Assembly (NCBI GenBank): GCA_023974075.1
Contig: CM043800.1
Span: 8,850,982-8,914,981, forward strand
Direction of reading: 5' to 3'
DNA from: Chaenocephalus aceratus
Taxonomy: Eukaryota; Chordata; Actinopteri; Perciformes; Channichthyidae
DNA length: 64,000 nucleotides
Both the position numbers and the translations under genes were made by a program. This document shows positions 1-10,885 of the stretch, in pieces; positions within the stretch are counted from its first letter, which is position 1, and every line of letters starts with the position of its first letter. The notes beneath the pieces were generated by a model. The model ran no database searches and was not told the DNA's origin. It saw only the letters and a program-made list of their open reading frames with translations.

Positions 1-809
1 TACACACGTGCACACACACCGTAGATCAACGGTGTATGTTCTTACAACACAGCCAGACAAACTCAGGTGGTTTAAATTAAGAAAAAAGTGTAATTTTTCC
101 ACCATCCCATAAACAACTACTGTCAGATATGAATGTTGCACACAGGGCCAGCAGAGTCCCACTCAGCCGCAGTGTATGATGAGGACTTGGCTAAGTTGCA
201 GACATGCAGCCTGTCACAAGCAGCTTTTCATGGAGCAGCTCACTGTGGCTGCTCCTTCGTATCCATTCAAACATTCAAAACTGATCAGCTGTCAGACAAT
301 GTCATGTTTTATAGATCTTACAGTTTTGTAAGTATTTTGATGATTTTTACATCTGTGACAAATATGTTCCATGTACTGTACACTGACTGCCTGAAAATGA
401 AAACCATTTCTTGTGTTGCCAGTTGTTTTCCATCACAGTTAAAATAGTATAAAGTACAAACAGGGTCTGGATTCCCCTTAATGCCATGTTTGATCCAGCA
501 CTCATAAACCTTTTTGGATACACCCTTCCTCTTCGCCTCCCAAAATTCCCCATTTCCATTTCCAGAGACTTAACTAAAAGGGAATGTGGTGATGTAGGCG
601 CAGGTCTTTGAAGGACACACCTAATTGGGTTGCTGCATGCAGCATGCAGAATACTGCATTCTCCTCCCAACACTCATACTGTCAGTCCAACACAAGCAAA
701 CCCACCACAGTCAGTCTTCAGGCTTGTTCAATGAAAACAACATGTTCTCTGTTCCATGAAGTCACACATCACAGGCTGTCCAACTAAACAACAAGTTACA
801 TGTATTGTT
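1..809. other. tgfbr2 intron 3, nothing recognised
   Basis: No exon, RNA gene or recognisable repeat was seen. The open frames here are short and resemble nothing I know. By the exon order of the receptor gene at 11.3-23 kb (minus strand) this stretch belongs to its third intron, whose far end is outside the window. No kinase-like motif was found between 1 and 11267. Confidence 0.5.
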
Positions 810-995
810 ACTGACTTGTACTGTGTCTCTCAGTCCGTCTCTCAGTCCGTCTCTCAGTCTGTCTCAGTCTGTCTCTCAGTCTGTCTATCAGTCTGTCTGT
901 CTATCAGTCTGTCTCTCAGTCTGTCTCTCAGTCTGTCTCCCAGTCTGTCTCCCAGTCTGTCTCCCAGTCTGTCTCTCAGTCTGTCTCTCAGTGAT
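810..995. repeat. CTCAGTCTGTCT-type minisatellite
   Basis: About 180 bp of imperfect tandem units built from CTCAGTCTGTCT with variants TATCAGTCTGT and CCCAGTCTGTCT. The variant units cluster (TATC in the middle, CCC towards the right), as in a polymorphic minisatellite. Open frames across it are low-complexity serine/leucine/valine artefacts and not genes. Confidence 0.85.
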
Positions 996-1140
996 TAAAT
1001 GAAAGTAAAAAGACGTTTTATACATCAGAAGATCAGTGGTGTTGACCCCTCTTATGCTCTTTCAAAGAAATATTTATAATATATATTTTACTATATTTTT
1101 TATTTGGCATCCAGTAGCAGGTCGAGACCAATTTTACTAA

Positions 1141-1158
1141 GGGGGGGGGGGGGGGGGG
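1141..1158. repeat. poly-G run
   Basis: A run of about 18 G within intron 3. Such runs are slippage-prone and may be miscounted in assembly. Confidence 0.8.
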
Positions 1159-1273
1159 CTGTGCTTGTGCCAGTTATTTTAGGAGAGAAATACAGGACAA
1201 ATGAGAAAGACAGTGTTCATGACTTTAAAAATGTAAGCTCAGTATGAAGTCATAGCGCGCAAACAAAGTCAAG

Positions 1274-1554
1274 AACTCTTAAATCAGACTTTAGTTCCAC
1301 CCGGAGTAAATCCACCAGCTACCCTGCAGTCTACAAAGTCATTCAGACTAGCTGCACCTTCACCACTTCACCAGCTTGAGAACACTTTCATGATCAATCA
1401 TTATAAAACATATCATATATATTATTCTGAAATGGACCAATCTGCACAACGACTACTGGTACTTTAAGTATATGTTGATGCTAATACTTTTGTATTCTTA
1501 ACATTTTGATAGAGTATTCCTATTCTGTGGTATCTGAGTACTTCTTCCACCTTT
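1274..1554 (+). mobile_element. Fragment of the CAGTGGTGGAA hAT-like family
   Basis: This stretch matches, with scattered differences, the inner and right part of the element at 21639-22716 (compare 22309-22648): both contain the AACTCTTAAATCAGACTTTAG start and end in ACTTCTTCCACCTTT. No terminal repeat or TSD is left here, so it is a remnant. The family link is from direct comparison inside the window; the hAT assignment is inferred from the better copy. Confidence 0.65.
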
Positions 1555-1559
1555 TGGTG

Positions 1560-2831
1560 ACTGTTGTTCAGCATACAGTAGCACTCTTATGAGGTGACAC
1601 TGTGTTTTCAGTTTCCATGACCTATGTGCAGTATCATGTATTGATTATATGTCGCTGCATGACTGTATTACAAGTTGTTTAGCATCTTTCACTGTGGAGT
1701 TTCCACTCGGGTGAATGTTTATTAATAACTTGTTTTACTGGTATCATATTGTGGTGGGGCATGGAGGACTCCTCCACAGGGAGGCTGGTGACCCTGACTG
1801 AAGGGAACATCACATCCACGCTTTGTCTTTACTACCCCACACTGCTGCAGACACAAGACTTCCATCTCTCCAGCACTCCAACACCTCTCTGTGTCTCCAT
1901 CTCCATCTCAAATGTTTTGTTTGCCTCACACGGCCTTCTTGTTGGGCTGCTTGAGTCATGTCTCTAAAGCCGTGTGACTCGATGACTGGTGTCTGCAAGC
2001 CAAGATTCCACAGTTCGTGAGGAAATATACAAATAAGATTCAGATCTCGGAACATGCACAGAGACACTTTTTCCTACATCGTTCCGTATCCATCTCCTCC
2101 TCTTCCTCTTTGTCACTGTATCAAGAAGACATGTTAATACACGTTGTCTTATTTGTATCTCTTGTTCTTCTTTTCCTTCGTCGGAATATCATCAAAAATC
2201 CCCACATCGTGTCACGAGGAAGATATCGTTCATCGTGAAGGATATCAGAATAACCTATTGAATGACTTGGAGTGTGTGACTAAATGAATCCATGGCGGAA
2301 ATAAATCAGTTAGATCTTAATCTTATGATCATTGGCTGCCTGGAAGCGTGCCGTGAAAACAATGCATACGCACCAAGCATGTTACCATGACAGGGCAGTA
2401 TTTACTATCAGTGCCTCCCTTTCAAATTAAACTAGTTCCCAAAGCACGTGTGTGACTAACACTGACTGAGAGGCGTTGTTAGTGTCCTCCTAAGCATCTG
2501 GACATCTGTCTGAATGTGTGTCACTGAGGCCCAGCTCTCTTAGAATGAGAGCACATGACTCCATTTAGATCCTAATAGAAAACAACGCAGATAAGCTGTA
2601 GCAGACGAGATTAACACCTCAATTCTGTCCAGGCCTTTTAGTGAACTTATCAGGTCGCACAGAATAGACACCTTCCTCCTTGAGGGAGATCACATTAGTA
2701 CAAAAGTGCACCATTACCTTTTAGTGTTTTTCCAAACGCTTGGAATAGTGCATAACAGTTTGACTCTTTCTGTGGTGTATCATTAAAAGTGAAACATGAC
2801 AAATATCAATGGAACAGATGTAGTAGATAAA
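1560..2831. other. Intron 3 sequence without recognised features
   Basis: No coding potential, structured RNA or repeat family is recognised in this interval. Open frames of 70-85 codons on both strands overlap each other and have no recognisable motif. Confidence 0.45.
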
Positions 2832-2835
2832 TTAA

Positions 2836-3492
2836 AGGGGCCCTATGCTTTTTGGGGTTTTCCCTTTCCTGTGGTGTTCTAGGTTTGTGTGCAAAGGCTA
2901 ACATCCCCTGTGTTCCCTCCAGAGGGAGTTTCTCTCCCACACACTCCACTTCAGATTTATGCAAACGTATGTAAACACACACAGTAGAGGCACAAAATAC
3001 AGATATGTACCTAAAAAATAGCATAGTGTGTAGACACTACATTAAGGAGAAAGAGGGGGAACTACGAATGTATGTTTGTTTTTTTTGTTTTTTTTCTTGT
3101 GTCTCTTTTATATTAATTTTTTATTTATTTATTTTTATTTATTTGTTCTGTCTTTGTATACATGTATGTATGTAGGTAGGTAGGTACGTGTATGTATGTG
3201 CATGTGTACATGTGGGTATACATATGAGTATATGGGTACAAGTATTACTGTTACTATTCTTTATTCCCTTATCTATACATTTTCTTTTAATATTATCTTC
3301 TATATTACTTTACTTTTACCTATACAGGTATCTATCTTATTTATTTAGTTAGTTATTTATTTTACTAGCTAGGACCGGAGGGAGGGAAAGGGAAAAATAA
3401 ATAAAAATATTGACTGTATAAATGTAAACTCATTGTGTCTGACTCAATAAAAAAAAAAAAAAAAAAAAAAAAAATAGCATAATATGTCTTCT
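2836..3492. mobile_element. TTAA-flanked miniature element, interrupted
   Basis: Flanked by TTAA on both sides (2832-2835 and 3493-3496). The left end reads AGGGGCCCTATGCTTTTTGG and the right end ATAGCATAATATGTCTTCTT, so the inner parts of the two ends are roughly inverted (CCTATGCT against AGCATAATA). The body is split by the polyadenylated insertion at 3026-3468. TTAA flanks are typical of piggyBac-type elements; that assignment is inference. Removing the insertion restores a short non-coding element of about 200 bp. Confidence 0.6.
3026..3474 (+). mobile_element. 5'-truncated poly(A) retroinsertion (L1-like 3' end)
   Basis: Ends in AATAAA merging into about 26 A and is flanked by a perfect 13-bp duplication, AAAAAATAGCATA, at 3013-3025 and 3469-3481. 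Poly(A) tail plus a long TSD is the signature of target-primed reverse transcription by L1-clade machinery. The body is AT-rich with TATGTATG/GGTAGGTA steps and has no reverse transcriptase frame, so it is a 3'-UTR fragment of a LINE or a LINE-mobilised transcript. It lies inside the TTAA element at 2836-3492 and is therefore younger than it. Confidence 0.75.
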
Positions 3493-3496
3493 TTAA

Positions 3497-4385
3497 GACG
3501 AGCATGAAGGATGGTGAATTCTATTGAGGTTCGGCTCCTCATCTCTTTATTCATAAAGGTTTACTGGAGAGTGTACTCCACCAGCTGTTTGTCTCGATGC
3601 TCTCCCCTCCTAAGATGTACATTAATTCTCATATACTGGAATTTAATTGCAACCTCTGTTGAATTTAAATTGATACCGGGCTGTTGTGTGATGCAACAGT
3701 GTATTTCAGATCAGGAATCATTACCATAATGAGAATCTAAATACAATACTTTATAATCTGGTTTGGTAAGGTCATCCATTTTAGATTAAAATAAATAAAG
3801 AGAAATTGCTTTGATGCTTTGATTAACATCAGCTCTGCTTTCATCTTCTTGTAAATTGGCTTCCTGTAACACAATCCGGTGTGTGACACATTCTCTCCTA
3901 ACTCCGAATTCATCCTCACATCTCAAGTTGCTAATTGATGGATAACAATTGACTGGCTCACGTGGAGGAAGTCTTGGCTCAGGTGATCTTTTAGCTACAC
4001 CAGAATCCCAACATATTGCCTCTTGCTCCCAGAGGTTTATGGTTGCCAAACCGTTGGGTTCGGACAGTGATTAACCTCCAAGGCCTCCACTGGGCAGTCC
4101 GTTTAAAACCAACAATCCCTGTTAGTGTTTCTCCTGTGGGATCACAATGTCCCCTGTAGCACTAACACACTCATTTAGACGCATCGGATTCCACAAGTGT
4201 GGCTCTCACGCAATAAACCCAGAGCGCAAACACTACTGCATGCACCCATGAGAATGTGGTGCTGGGGGAGAACAATGTGAGGCATGTGAAGAGGAATAAG
4301 ACATGGCAGCGGTCCAATACACAAGCAAGGACTTCCTGCATGCGTCCTCAATGGGAGGAAGGAACAGCAACCCAAACCCTCAGGG
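3497..4385. other. Intron 3 sequence without recognised features
   Basis: Nothing recognisable: short overlapping open frames only, with no domain motifs and no terminal repeats found. Confidence 0.45.
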
Positions 4386-4397
4386 CTGTGTGTGTGT

Positions 4398-4467
<70 letters not shown>
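4386..4467. repeat. (TG)n microsatellite
   Basis: About 80 bp of TG repeats broken twice by GG (TGTGGTGTG). Intronic dinucleotide repeat. Confidence 0.95.
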
Positions 4468-4474
<7 letters not shown>

Positions 4475-4674
4475 GATGAAGATTGACAGACATAAATATT
4501 ATTACTTAATTTGCCACCATTTTATTTTGAAGAGTTCAGGTTTGGTGTTCACATCCTTATGTTTTGCTTGAATGACAGCAAAAAATAAAATAACAAACAT
4601 ACATTTTATGACATCTGGTCAAAAAGAAGATAATTTCGTGGCTGCATTTGTTACTAGAAGACTCACAATATAAT

Positions 4675-4850
4675 CCAACCCAGTTTCACGACATTTAATC
4701 TATTGATTCGTGTTCACCATCACGATGTTCCCCTTTTTTTCGTGTCACACAGAACGATTTTGAAAGCAATGTGTTGGTAGTATGTTTCGTCGCTTGCAGC
4801 ACGTCTTTTTGTCCGGTCGGGTCTTGGAAGACTGGAACCCCACAGCATGG
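4675..4850. repeat. Interspersed repeat shared with 59956-60140
   Basis: Both places share a block beginning CATTTAATCTATTGATTCGTG and running through the GTGTCACACAGAACGATTTT and GTCCGGTCGGGTCTTGGAA stretches, with scattered substitutions. No ends or TSD could be defined. It is a dispersed repeat of unknown class. Confidence 0.7.
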
Positions 4851-5109
4851 CTAGATATGCCAATACTGGCCAGCCTCTGCTTCAGGATATGATGGTCGAC
4901 GGTATCGAGTCTACCTCACTTGTGTTCACTACAGGCAGGGACGTGCACAGACATTTGGAGGGGCCTCCCCCCCGAAAAAAAATATAAGACCAAAACGATT
5001 ATTACATTAACTAATTTGAACAGTAATTCACATCCTCATCTCTCATCTCTAAGGCAACTACTTGCATTCGGTGACTTGATTTTTAAAATGAAAACCAGGG
5101 ACATGTTTT

Positions 5110-5440
5110 GTGGTCCATATCTCATTAAAATATCTAATGTTAGAAACTACTAAAGAAAAAATGGGGACAATCAATGTAGTTTGACCATTGCAGACATACT
5201 GACAAAATAGGGCTTCTATAATTACCTTAAATAAACTCACTAATTAATTAAACCAGTTCAATACGCATTATTCTTATCATTCTTTATGAGCGCAGTAATG
5301 TGTAAGGTATCTAATTATTTATCTAGTATTCCAGAACTTAATAACAGAGATGGTCAAATTAAAGTAGAGACATGGCAGAAATCCTACAATGAAGCGGGCG
5401 GTGAAGTGTTCTCTGAGAGAGGGCGATCAAGAGAAGAGAG
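5110..5440 (+). repeat. Left arm of a large inverted repeat
   Basis: Read on the opposite strand, 8208-8570 matches this arm over almost its whole length, including GGTCCATATCTCATTAAAAT, CACTAATTAATTAAACCAG and GACATGGCAGAAATCCTACA. A few small insertions and substitutions separate the arms. Between the arms lie two later hAT insertions; without them the loop would be roughly 0.5 kb, so the original was a compact foldback-like element. Its class is unknown. Confidence 0.85.
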
Positions 5441-6022
5441 CGAGCGGCCCCGTCAAGGGAGTTTACCATGCGGGTAATTACATGTAAGCAGTGTTGGGGC
5501 AAGTTACTTCCAAAATGTAATATATTACATATTACTTATTACTCTCTTTTGAAAGTAATAAGTTACATTACAAAATTACTGTCTCTGAAATGTAATGAGT
5601 TACACTACTTTAGTTACTTTTCTAGTTACTTTCACCAAATAACCGCAAAAGAATGGCTAGGTATTTTAAATGCCAAAATGTAGTTTAGTGCAGCTGATTA
5701 TACATCCAGTGAATGGCGATGTGGTTTAGCATAACAACTGTGTAGGCCCTTAAGGCTACTCACAACTTGTATTACACGGGTTAGTTGAATACTCGATTCT
5801 GATTGTAAATTCTTAACATGTGACACGTTGTTATCCAGCAGTACAGACCACTGTCAAGGACTATAATGAAGGTTGCTATGGAGGATCAAGAAAGAGAAAG
5901 GAAAAGAGGTTAAAAGACGGAGCGCTGGACGTCAGATGAATCACCAGAAGAAGGCAGACAGGAAGTAAACACTAACAGGACACGGAACGGGCTCTGTAGT
6001 TTGTTTAGCATATGGCCGTGTA

Positions 6023-7172
6023 CAGGCCCGGCTCCAGAACAACATGACTCAGGGTGCATCTGAGATCACAGGGGGCGCAGCAGTAGCAGGTTTACATGAG
6101 CAATAGAGGCCGGCAACAGCAATGAGAAATAGCATTGATGGTCCCCAATGAACAGAGTATGGCATTTGTTATGTTTTGAAACCAAGCAAGTGAGAACATT
6201 TCAAGTGAGTTAAAAGTGCAATCCTGAAATATCTCATATAGTCCAAAGTGGACTATGACAAAGAAAAGCACAAAAGCTTCTAAACTGTACTGATAAAACA
6301 AATGAGAACATATTGTAAATCAAGGCAAATATTATTTGAACCAGCTCATGGTTTGAAATGGCAAACATTGAAAAGCAAAAGTATTATTAAAACCATGTAG
6401 CCTACTAAATCATCACTTTGGTCCCATCATATAGTCTGGGAAGAGAATATTTACTGTGCTTGAGACATGGTCATCATCATGTGAGGTTGAATTTGTGACC
6501 TGGAGATCATTTCAGCTGCAACATTAGCTTGTTGATAAGCTTGGGATATGAGATCTTTTTGTAGCCATTCGTGGTGAAGGCATCTGTGCTATTGTATGCA
6601 TTATTTTGACCCAACATTTCTACAGGCATGGCAGAATATGGCACTATTTTCACATATTCTAGCCCTTGTCTATTTGTATACCACGAGCTGCAAAATGACC
6701 ACCTAACCCCACTGTACAGGCGGGTACGGGTACTTGTTTAGATACCTGGGCAGGCTCTGTTTTGCCGTGGTATCCTGGCTGGCACCTGCGGGCCGCAGAG
6801 GGGCGGCGGTGTTTCGGGCAACGAAGAGTGCTGCTCCGGGGTTGAGGGCGGCGAGTCAGGCGGGAGTAAGCGAGTGTCCACAACGGAGGGTAACGTGATG
6901 TCCCCATCTGACCTGTTGCTACGGTCTGCAGTAGATGCAGTGTTGCTGGCGTTTAGTGATGGTTGCTTTAACCATTTTCGTATAAATGATTATCCACAGA
7001 TGTGTGTCACTGACTCACTGCTGTGGAAGCACTTTGGAAATGATGCACGCGCAGCGGAGCAGGTCACGCGCACCTGACACAATTTGTTGTTAGTATTTTT
7101 CGCTCCGTTCTCTTTTTTGAATAGAGGGTGCATAACATTCAACTGCCCCGAAGATCCCGGCGCGAAGCCTGA
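6023..7172 (-). mobile_element. Nested, decayed hAT (CAGGCCCGG family), reversed
   Basis: The left end CAGGCCCGGCTCCAGAACAA with GACTCAGGGTGCATCTGAGA matches, in reverse, the 3' end of the complete element at 61826-63744. Further in, 6659-7080 matches that element's coding start in reverse (GGTCACGCGCACCTGAC, AACCATTTT and ATGGGGACAT-like blocks). The 5' end (GTGCATAAC...AAGCCTG near 7126-7172) is diverged. I could not find a matching 8-bp duplication, so the right boundary is approximate. Confidence 0.7.
6659..7077 (-). pseudogene. Decayed TTF/ZMYM-type hAT transposase 5' region
   Basis: Antisense to the plus strand, this is the counterpart of 62117-62520: the proline/glutamine-rich stretch before the TTF-type zinc finger is replaced by an arginine/proline-rich reading, and EPAQ is recognisable in 'KTEPAQV'. 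Frames are broken and no zinc finger remains. Such N-terminal regions belong to hAT transposases related to zinc finger MYM-type 1-like proteins. It is a relic within the nested element and not a host gene. Confidence 0.55.
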
Positions 7173-7436
7173 AGAGTAAACACCAGGTTTACTAATCTCC
7201 CCGCACAATTTGTCTGGTGTCGGAATGTCTCGCTATGTTAGTACATTGTTAAAAAACAAAACACCATTTAATTTCGGGTTAAAATGTGTTGTAACTGCGT
7301 TACTGAGCATTGTAACGGGTAATATATTACCCACATGTCATTAGTAACGCGTTACATTACTTCGTTACAGCAAAAAGTAATATTTACTGTAACTCCGTTA
7401 CTTTTGTAACGCGTTACACCCAACACTGCATGTAAG

Positions 7437-7716
7437 AAGAAGGAGAAGAAGTAGTAGTAGAAGAAAAATGAAGCTGGTGTGTGGGCAACGGCAACGGCCC
7501 TTTTGCCATTTTTGCCTGACCTGCCCCTCTGGAGAGAGCAAGAGTTTTTTTTGTTTTCTATTGTGGCCGAATCAACATGATAAGCCCACAATTAGTATTA
7601 TAGCGTCTCGCTGCGGGAAACACACCTTGTCCGCGCTGTCATCTCCCCCAGTCACGTGACTTTGTTTACAATCTGGACAGCTGGAAGCAAAGGAAAGCCC
7701 AGTCCAACCTCATATG
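7437..7716. other. Loop part of the foldback-like element
   Basis: Sequence between two hAT insertions, starting with a short GAA/GTA-rich tract. It has no recognisable coding content and is taken to be part of the original loop between the inverted arms. Confidence 0.4.
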
Positions 7717-7724
7717 CCCTATGG

Positions 7725-8043
7725 CAGTGCTTCTCAAAGTGTGGTCCGCGAGTATATTGGTAACATTTCACATTTGAAATAAATAAATACATTTAAGTTT
7801 TCCGCACTCTCGCGGGAATATCTCCGCAATGGAGCGCGCTAAAGTTTCACTTTCAATTGCATGATATATCCCAGCGCAACACCTTCATCCCACTTGCTGC
7901 CACTTGTTTGTACCATTTTCAGGCGATTTGTCATCTGTTCTAGAAAAACGATGCAATTTTGGATATTTGTGGAGTTAGGTGGTCCGCGAGTGTTTTTTTA
8001 TTGGTTAAGTGGTCCTTGGTGTGGAAAAATTTGAGAAACACTG
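7725..8043. mobile_element. hAT miniature element (CAGTGYTTCTCAAA termini)
   Basis: 319 bp, ends CAGTGCTTCTCAAAGTGTGG and ...AAATTTGAGAAACACTG, with a perfect 8-bp TSD CCCTATGG at 7717-7724 and 8044-8051. It has internal GTGGTCCGCGAGT motifs near both ends and no coding capacity. A second, inverted copy lies at 23937-24278. Confidence 0.92.
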
Positions 8044-8207
8044 CCCTATGGTGATCACACCAAACGCCTGCCCTGGCTCCTGCCCGTTAGAGTATAGGGG
8101 ACAAACCAGGGAACTTTACTTCCTCTTGACACCGTCGGTTACTTACAAAAAAACCACTTAAATATACTTGTTATTGTGCTTCTGTCTTTCTGTGTCTTTC
8201 TCACCCT

Positions 8208-8570
8208 CGCTCTCTTTTCTTGATCGCCCTCTCACGGAGAACACTTCACTGTCCCGCTTTATTGTAGGATTTCTGCCATGTCTCCACTTTAGCTTGACCA
8301 TCTGTTATTAAGTTATGGAATTCTAAATAAATAAGTAATTAGATACCTTACCGTTACTACGCTCATAAAGAATTATAAGAATAATGCGTATTGAACTGGT
8401 TTAATTAATTAGTGAGTTTAAAAAGGTAATTATAGAAGCCCTATGTTATCAGCAGCCTATGTCTGCACAGCAGTAACAACGGTAAAACTACATTAAAACA
8501 AAATTGTCCCCATTGTTTCTTTAATAGTTATTAACATTAGATATTTTAATGAGATATGGACCGCAACAAA
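8208..8570 (-). repeat. Right arm of a large inverted repeat
   Basis: Reverse-complement partner of 5110-5440. Just outside it a (CA)n tract begins at 8591, and the similarity to the left flank fades there. One extra segment of about 25 bp (around 8448-8480) is the main difference from the left arm. Confidence 0.85.
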
Positions 8571-8588
8571 AAATGTGCCTGAATAACG

Positions 8589-8590
<2 letters not shown>

Positions 8591-8637
<47 letters not shown>

Positions 8638-8645
8638 ACGCACGC
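8591..8645. repeat. (CA)n microsatellite
   Basis: About 20 CA units followed by CGCACA variants. It adjoins the right arm of the inverted repeat. Confidence 0.95.
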
Positions 8646-8649
8646 ACCA

Positions 8650-9310
8650 AATGGTGCGATACAGCCCATTTTTCTGCTCTGCAGCAGCCAAACACAGATC
8701 GGAACACCCCCGCTGCACGTTGTTTACTTGTGATGCAAACACTACTTTTCCACTTCCTGTTTGTGATGACACAAACGTGCAGTCTCCAGTCATTCCTCAA
8801 CACAGTAGCAACCACAACAGGACCTCAGAAACTAACACCAGCATCTGAAATGCATGAGCAGCTCCACGCGCAAAATAAACAGTTTCCTCATCAGTGGGTG
8901 AGGACTACGTCAGAGAGGCAGGAAGGGGATGGAGTAAGAAGATGACGGTTGAAAGAGTGAAATAAAATGTACTGATAAATAAAAGAAAGCCGCAAAAGCA
9001 AACACAAGCACCTGGTTACTCATTTACACCTGAAGTATGAGGAAAGGGTGGAGATGTGTCGTTCTGCTGTTGTTGGCAGTACAGGTGTTTGAACAAATAC
9101 ACCGCTGATTTTATAGTTAGTCTTTATTAGGTTAGTTGAAAGTGTCTGTAGTTAAAATAAATGTGTCTGATTTGCTTTTTATTTAAATTAAATACATAAT
9201 ATTTCACATCAAAAGAAACAACAATGTTTTAACAAATCATATTAAATAATCTGATGACAGAACTATAAACAGAATAGCTGAAACTTTAACAAAATAAAGA
9301 GTAACTCAGT
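8650..9310. other. Intron 3 sequence, transposon-derived in part
   Basis: No frame with a recognisable domain. It lies between the CA repeat and a BED-finger fragment, so it may be non-coding sequence of the same decayed hAT, but I see no terminal repeats. Confidence 0.35.
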
Positions 9311-9315
9311 TACCT

Positions 9316-9630
9316 CTAATCATTAACGCATGTTTGTATCATGTAGTTACTCCGTGTGTTGCTGCTAGCATACATAACACCTGACGTGGAAACGTTACTC
9401 GTGGACGGGGCAGCAGAGCTACTAGAAAGACAGTCCAACCCGGTGCATTCCTCCGTCTGGATGTGGAGCACTTTTGCTAAATGTTTAGAAAAATTGCTCG
9501 TGTTACCGCCCTTACATGCTAAACACCCTTGACAACGAGCATTGTCCACCTCAAGACGGGTAACATTTAACCACACCTTGGAGCGCTTCTCTCCGCCATC
9601 CCCGCCGTGTGTTGCTGCATGGAACAGCTG
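9316..9630 (-). pseudogene. BED-type zinc finger fragment of a hAT transposase
   Basis: The minus frame reads RSKVWLNVTRLEVDNARCQG followed by CLACKGGNTSNFSKHLAK and then VLH. This fits a BED finger: an aromatic W, a Cys pair, the GGNTSNL-type segment and a His pair (KHL...H). A Ser/Thr-rich linker follows (LSSSSAAPSTSNVSTSG). BED fingers form the DNA-binding N-terminus of many hAT transposases. Frame opening upstream of the Trp is unclear and no catalytic RNase H-like domain follows, so this is a truncated relic. Confidence 0.7.
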
Positions 9631-9763
9631 CGTGTGTAAACTGCCCCGCCCCCTCGCACACAGACAGGGGGGAGAGATCTCGTCTGGATCGGAAAGATCA
9701 AAAATACACCGACCAGAGACGCATTTGTTTGTCTTTTTTCATATTAGAAACGAGTTGGCGACA

Positions 9764-10441
9764 CTAAGACTGCGAGATAATGTTTGTGTAGCAAAAATAC
9801 ATGACCTTTCTCAACTCGCTACTCGGAGGGAAGTCGCTGTCATATGCCTTGTGAACACTCCGATAATGCCTCTCCACGTTACCTTTCTTTGGCAGAGCGA
9901 CGCTTGCTTTACAAATAAGGCAAATAACCGTTGAATGTGACATCACAACAAATATTGGTAGTGGTATGTCTTTAGCTTCTTGCTCGGTCCCGCACCATAC
10001 TTGCCAACCTTGAGACCTCAGAAATCGGGAGGATTTCAATACCACCGCGAGAGGGGGGGGGGGGCTGTATTGGATTAACATTAACTACCATGCTTATTGT
10101 AGTTGTAAGTGCATTAGGTGTGGGCTGGACCTGTATTTTACAGGAAAGGAGTGAGCAGAGGGTCGAGTTGTCGATTCTTGTTCTGTTTTCTCTGACTATC
10201 TGCCTACCCTCTCAGACTTTCAGTTGCGCGCGCTACTAAAGAGACATGTTACCAGGGAAACCAAACAATGGTGTAGCTGTATTAAAGTCCGAGTGGAAAC
10301 AGTCCTGAGTAAATCTGATTTTGTCAGAAATTGGGAGAACTGCGGGAGAAACATGACCCCGGGAGGAAACCGGGAGAGGGCAATGAAATCGGGAGTCTCC
10401 CGCGAATATCGGGAGGGTTGGCAAGTATGTCCCGCACTCAT
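9764..10441 (-). pseudogene. hAT transposase N-terminus, split by a miniature element
   Basis: The minus strand starts ATG at 10441 with MSAG, is interrupted by the element at 9996-10429, and continues PSKKLKTYHY. After a frame change come VICLICKASVALPKKGNVER and HYRSVHKAYDSDFPPSSELR. The Cys pair, the 'PKKGNVERH' stretch, a second His and 'FPP' resemble the zinc-finger start of hAT proteins of the GTF2IRD2/ZBED5/EPM2AIP1-like group (family knowledge). A stop and a frameshift separate the start from the finger, and the catalytic part is absent. It is a transposon relic in intron 3. Confidence 0.72.
9996..10429. mobile_element. hAT miniature element (CATACTTGCCAACC termini)
   Basis: 434 bp with ends CATACTTGCCAACCTTGAGA and ...GGGAGGGTTGGCAAGTATG and a perfect 8-bp TSD TCCCGCAC at 9988-9995 and 10430-10437. 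Subterminal ATCGGGAGG motifs face each other. Excising it with one TSD copy rejoins the transposase start codon region (MSAG to PSKK), which confirms the boundaries. No coding capacity. Confidence 0.95.
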
Positions 10442-10589
10442 TTTGTTGTTTGTCTCTTGTTTGTCTCTTTAATTTAATTTGTGTTTTCCCGACTTGACTG
10501 ATTTTGTATGGCTTTGCATTCAGGGTTAAAAGACTGGAAAGTGATAGGTCGCTTTTTCTGTCAATCAAGTAAACTCCTGAATTAAGTGG

Positions 10590-10885
10590 CAGGGAGGCCA
10601 AGGGAGGAGGGATCAAAACCTGTTTTGTCTATTTTAACGGAGCTGGATTTTTTTTTTTTATGAATGACTCGCGATCTCCCAGCATTGCCCCTCGACCGCG
10701 GTCGACGTACTGGGCACCTCTGGGCTAGGCTATGCGGGTTCAGGTCGGGTTGCGGATCTTGTGCCGACGGGTCGGGTTGCGGAACTAATTGGCAATATGT
10801 GCGGGTAGCGGGGCGGGTTCGGTATTGCACGTCGCGGGTGCGGGGCGGGAGCGGGTCTTGAAAATCAGACCCGTGCAGGACTCTG
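10590..10885. repeat. GC-rich terminal region of an unresolved element
   Basis: Dense GCGGG / CGGGTTGCGG motifs ending in GACCCGTGCAGGACTCTG. The last bases look like a hAT-type right end, but no matching left end or TSD was found. It could be one half of a decayed DNA transposon. Confidence 0.4.

Larger units (their letters stand above)
5489..7428. mobile_element. hAT-type element (CAGTGTTGGG termini)
   Basis: The ends are CAGTGTTGGGG... and ...ACACCCAACACTG, a clean terminal inverted repeat, with a perfect 8-bp duplication CATGTAAG at 5481-5488 and 7429-7436. Both subterminal regions are rich in GTTAC / AACGCGTTAC motifs. An 8-bp TSD and CAG...CTG ends are diagnostic of hAT transposons. 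No transposase of its own is visible; the middle is occupied by a reversed copy of another hAT family (6023 to about 7172). It inserted into the loop of the foldback-like element. Confidence 0.88.
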
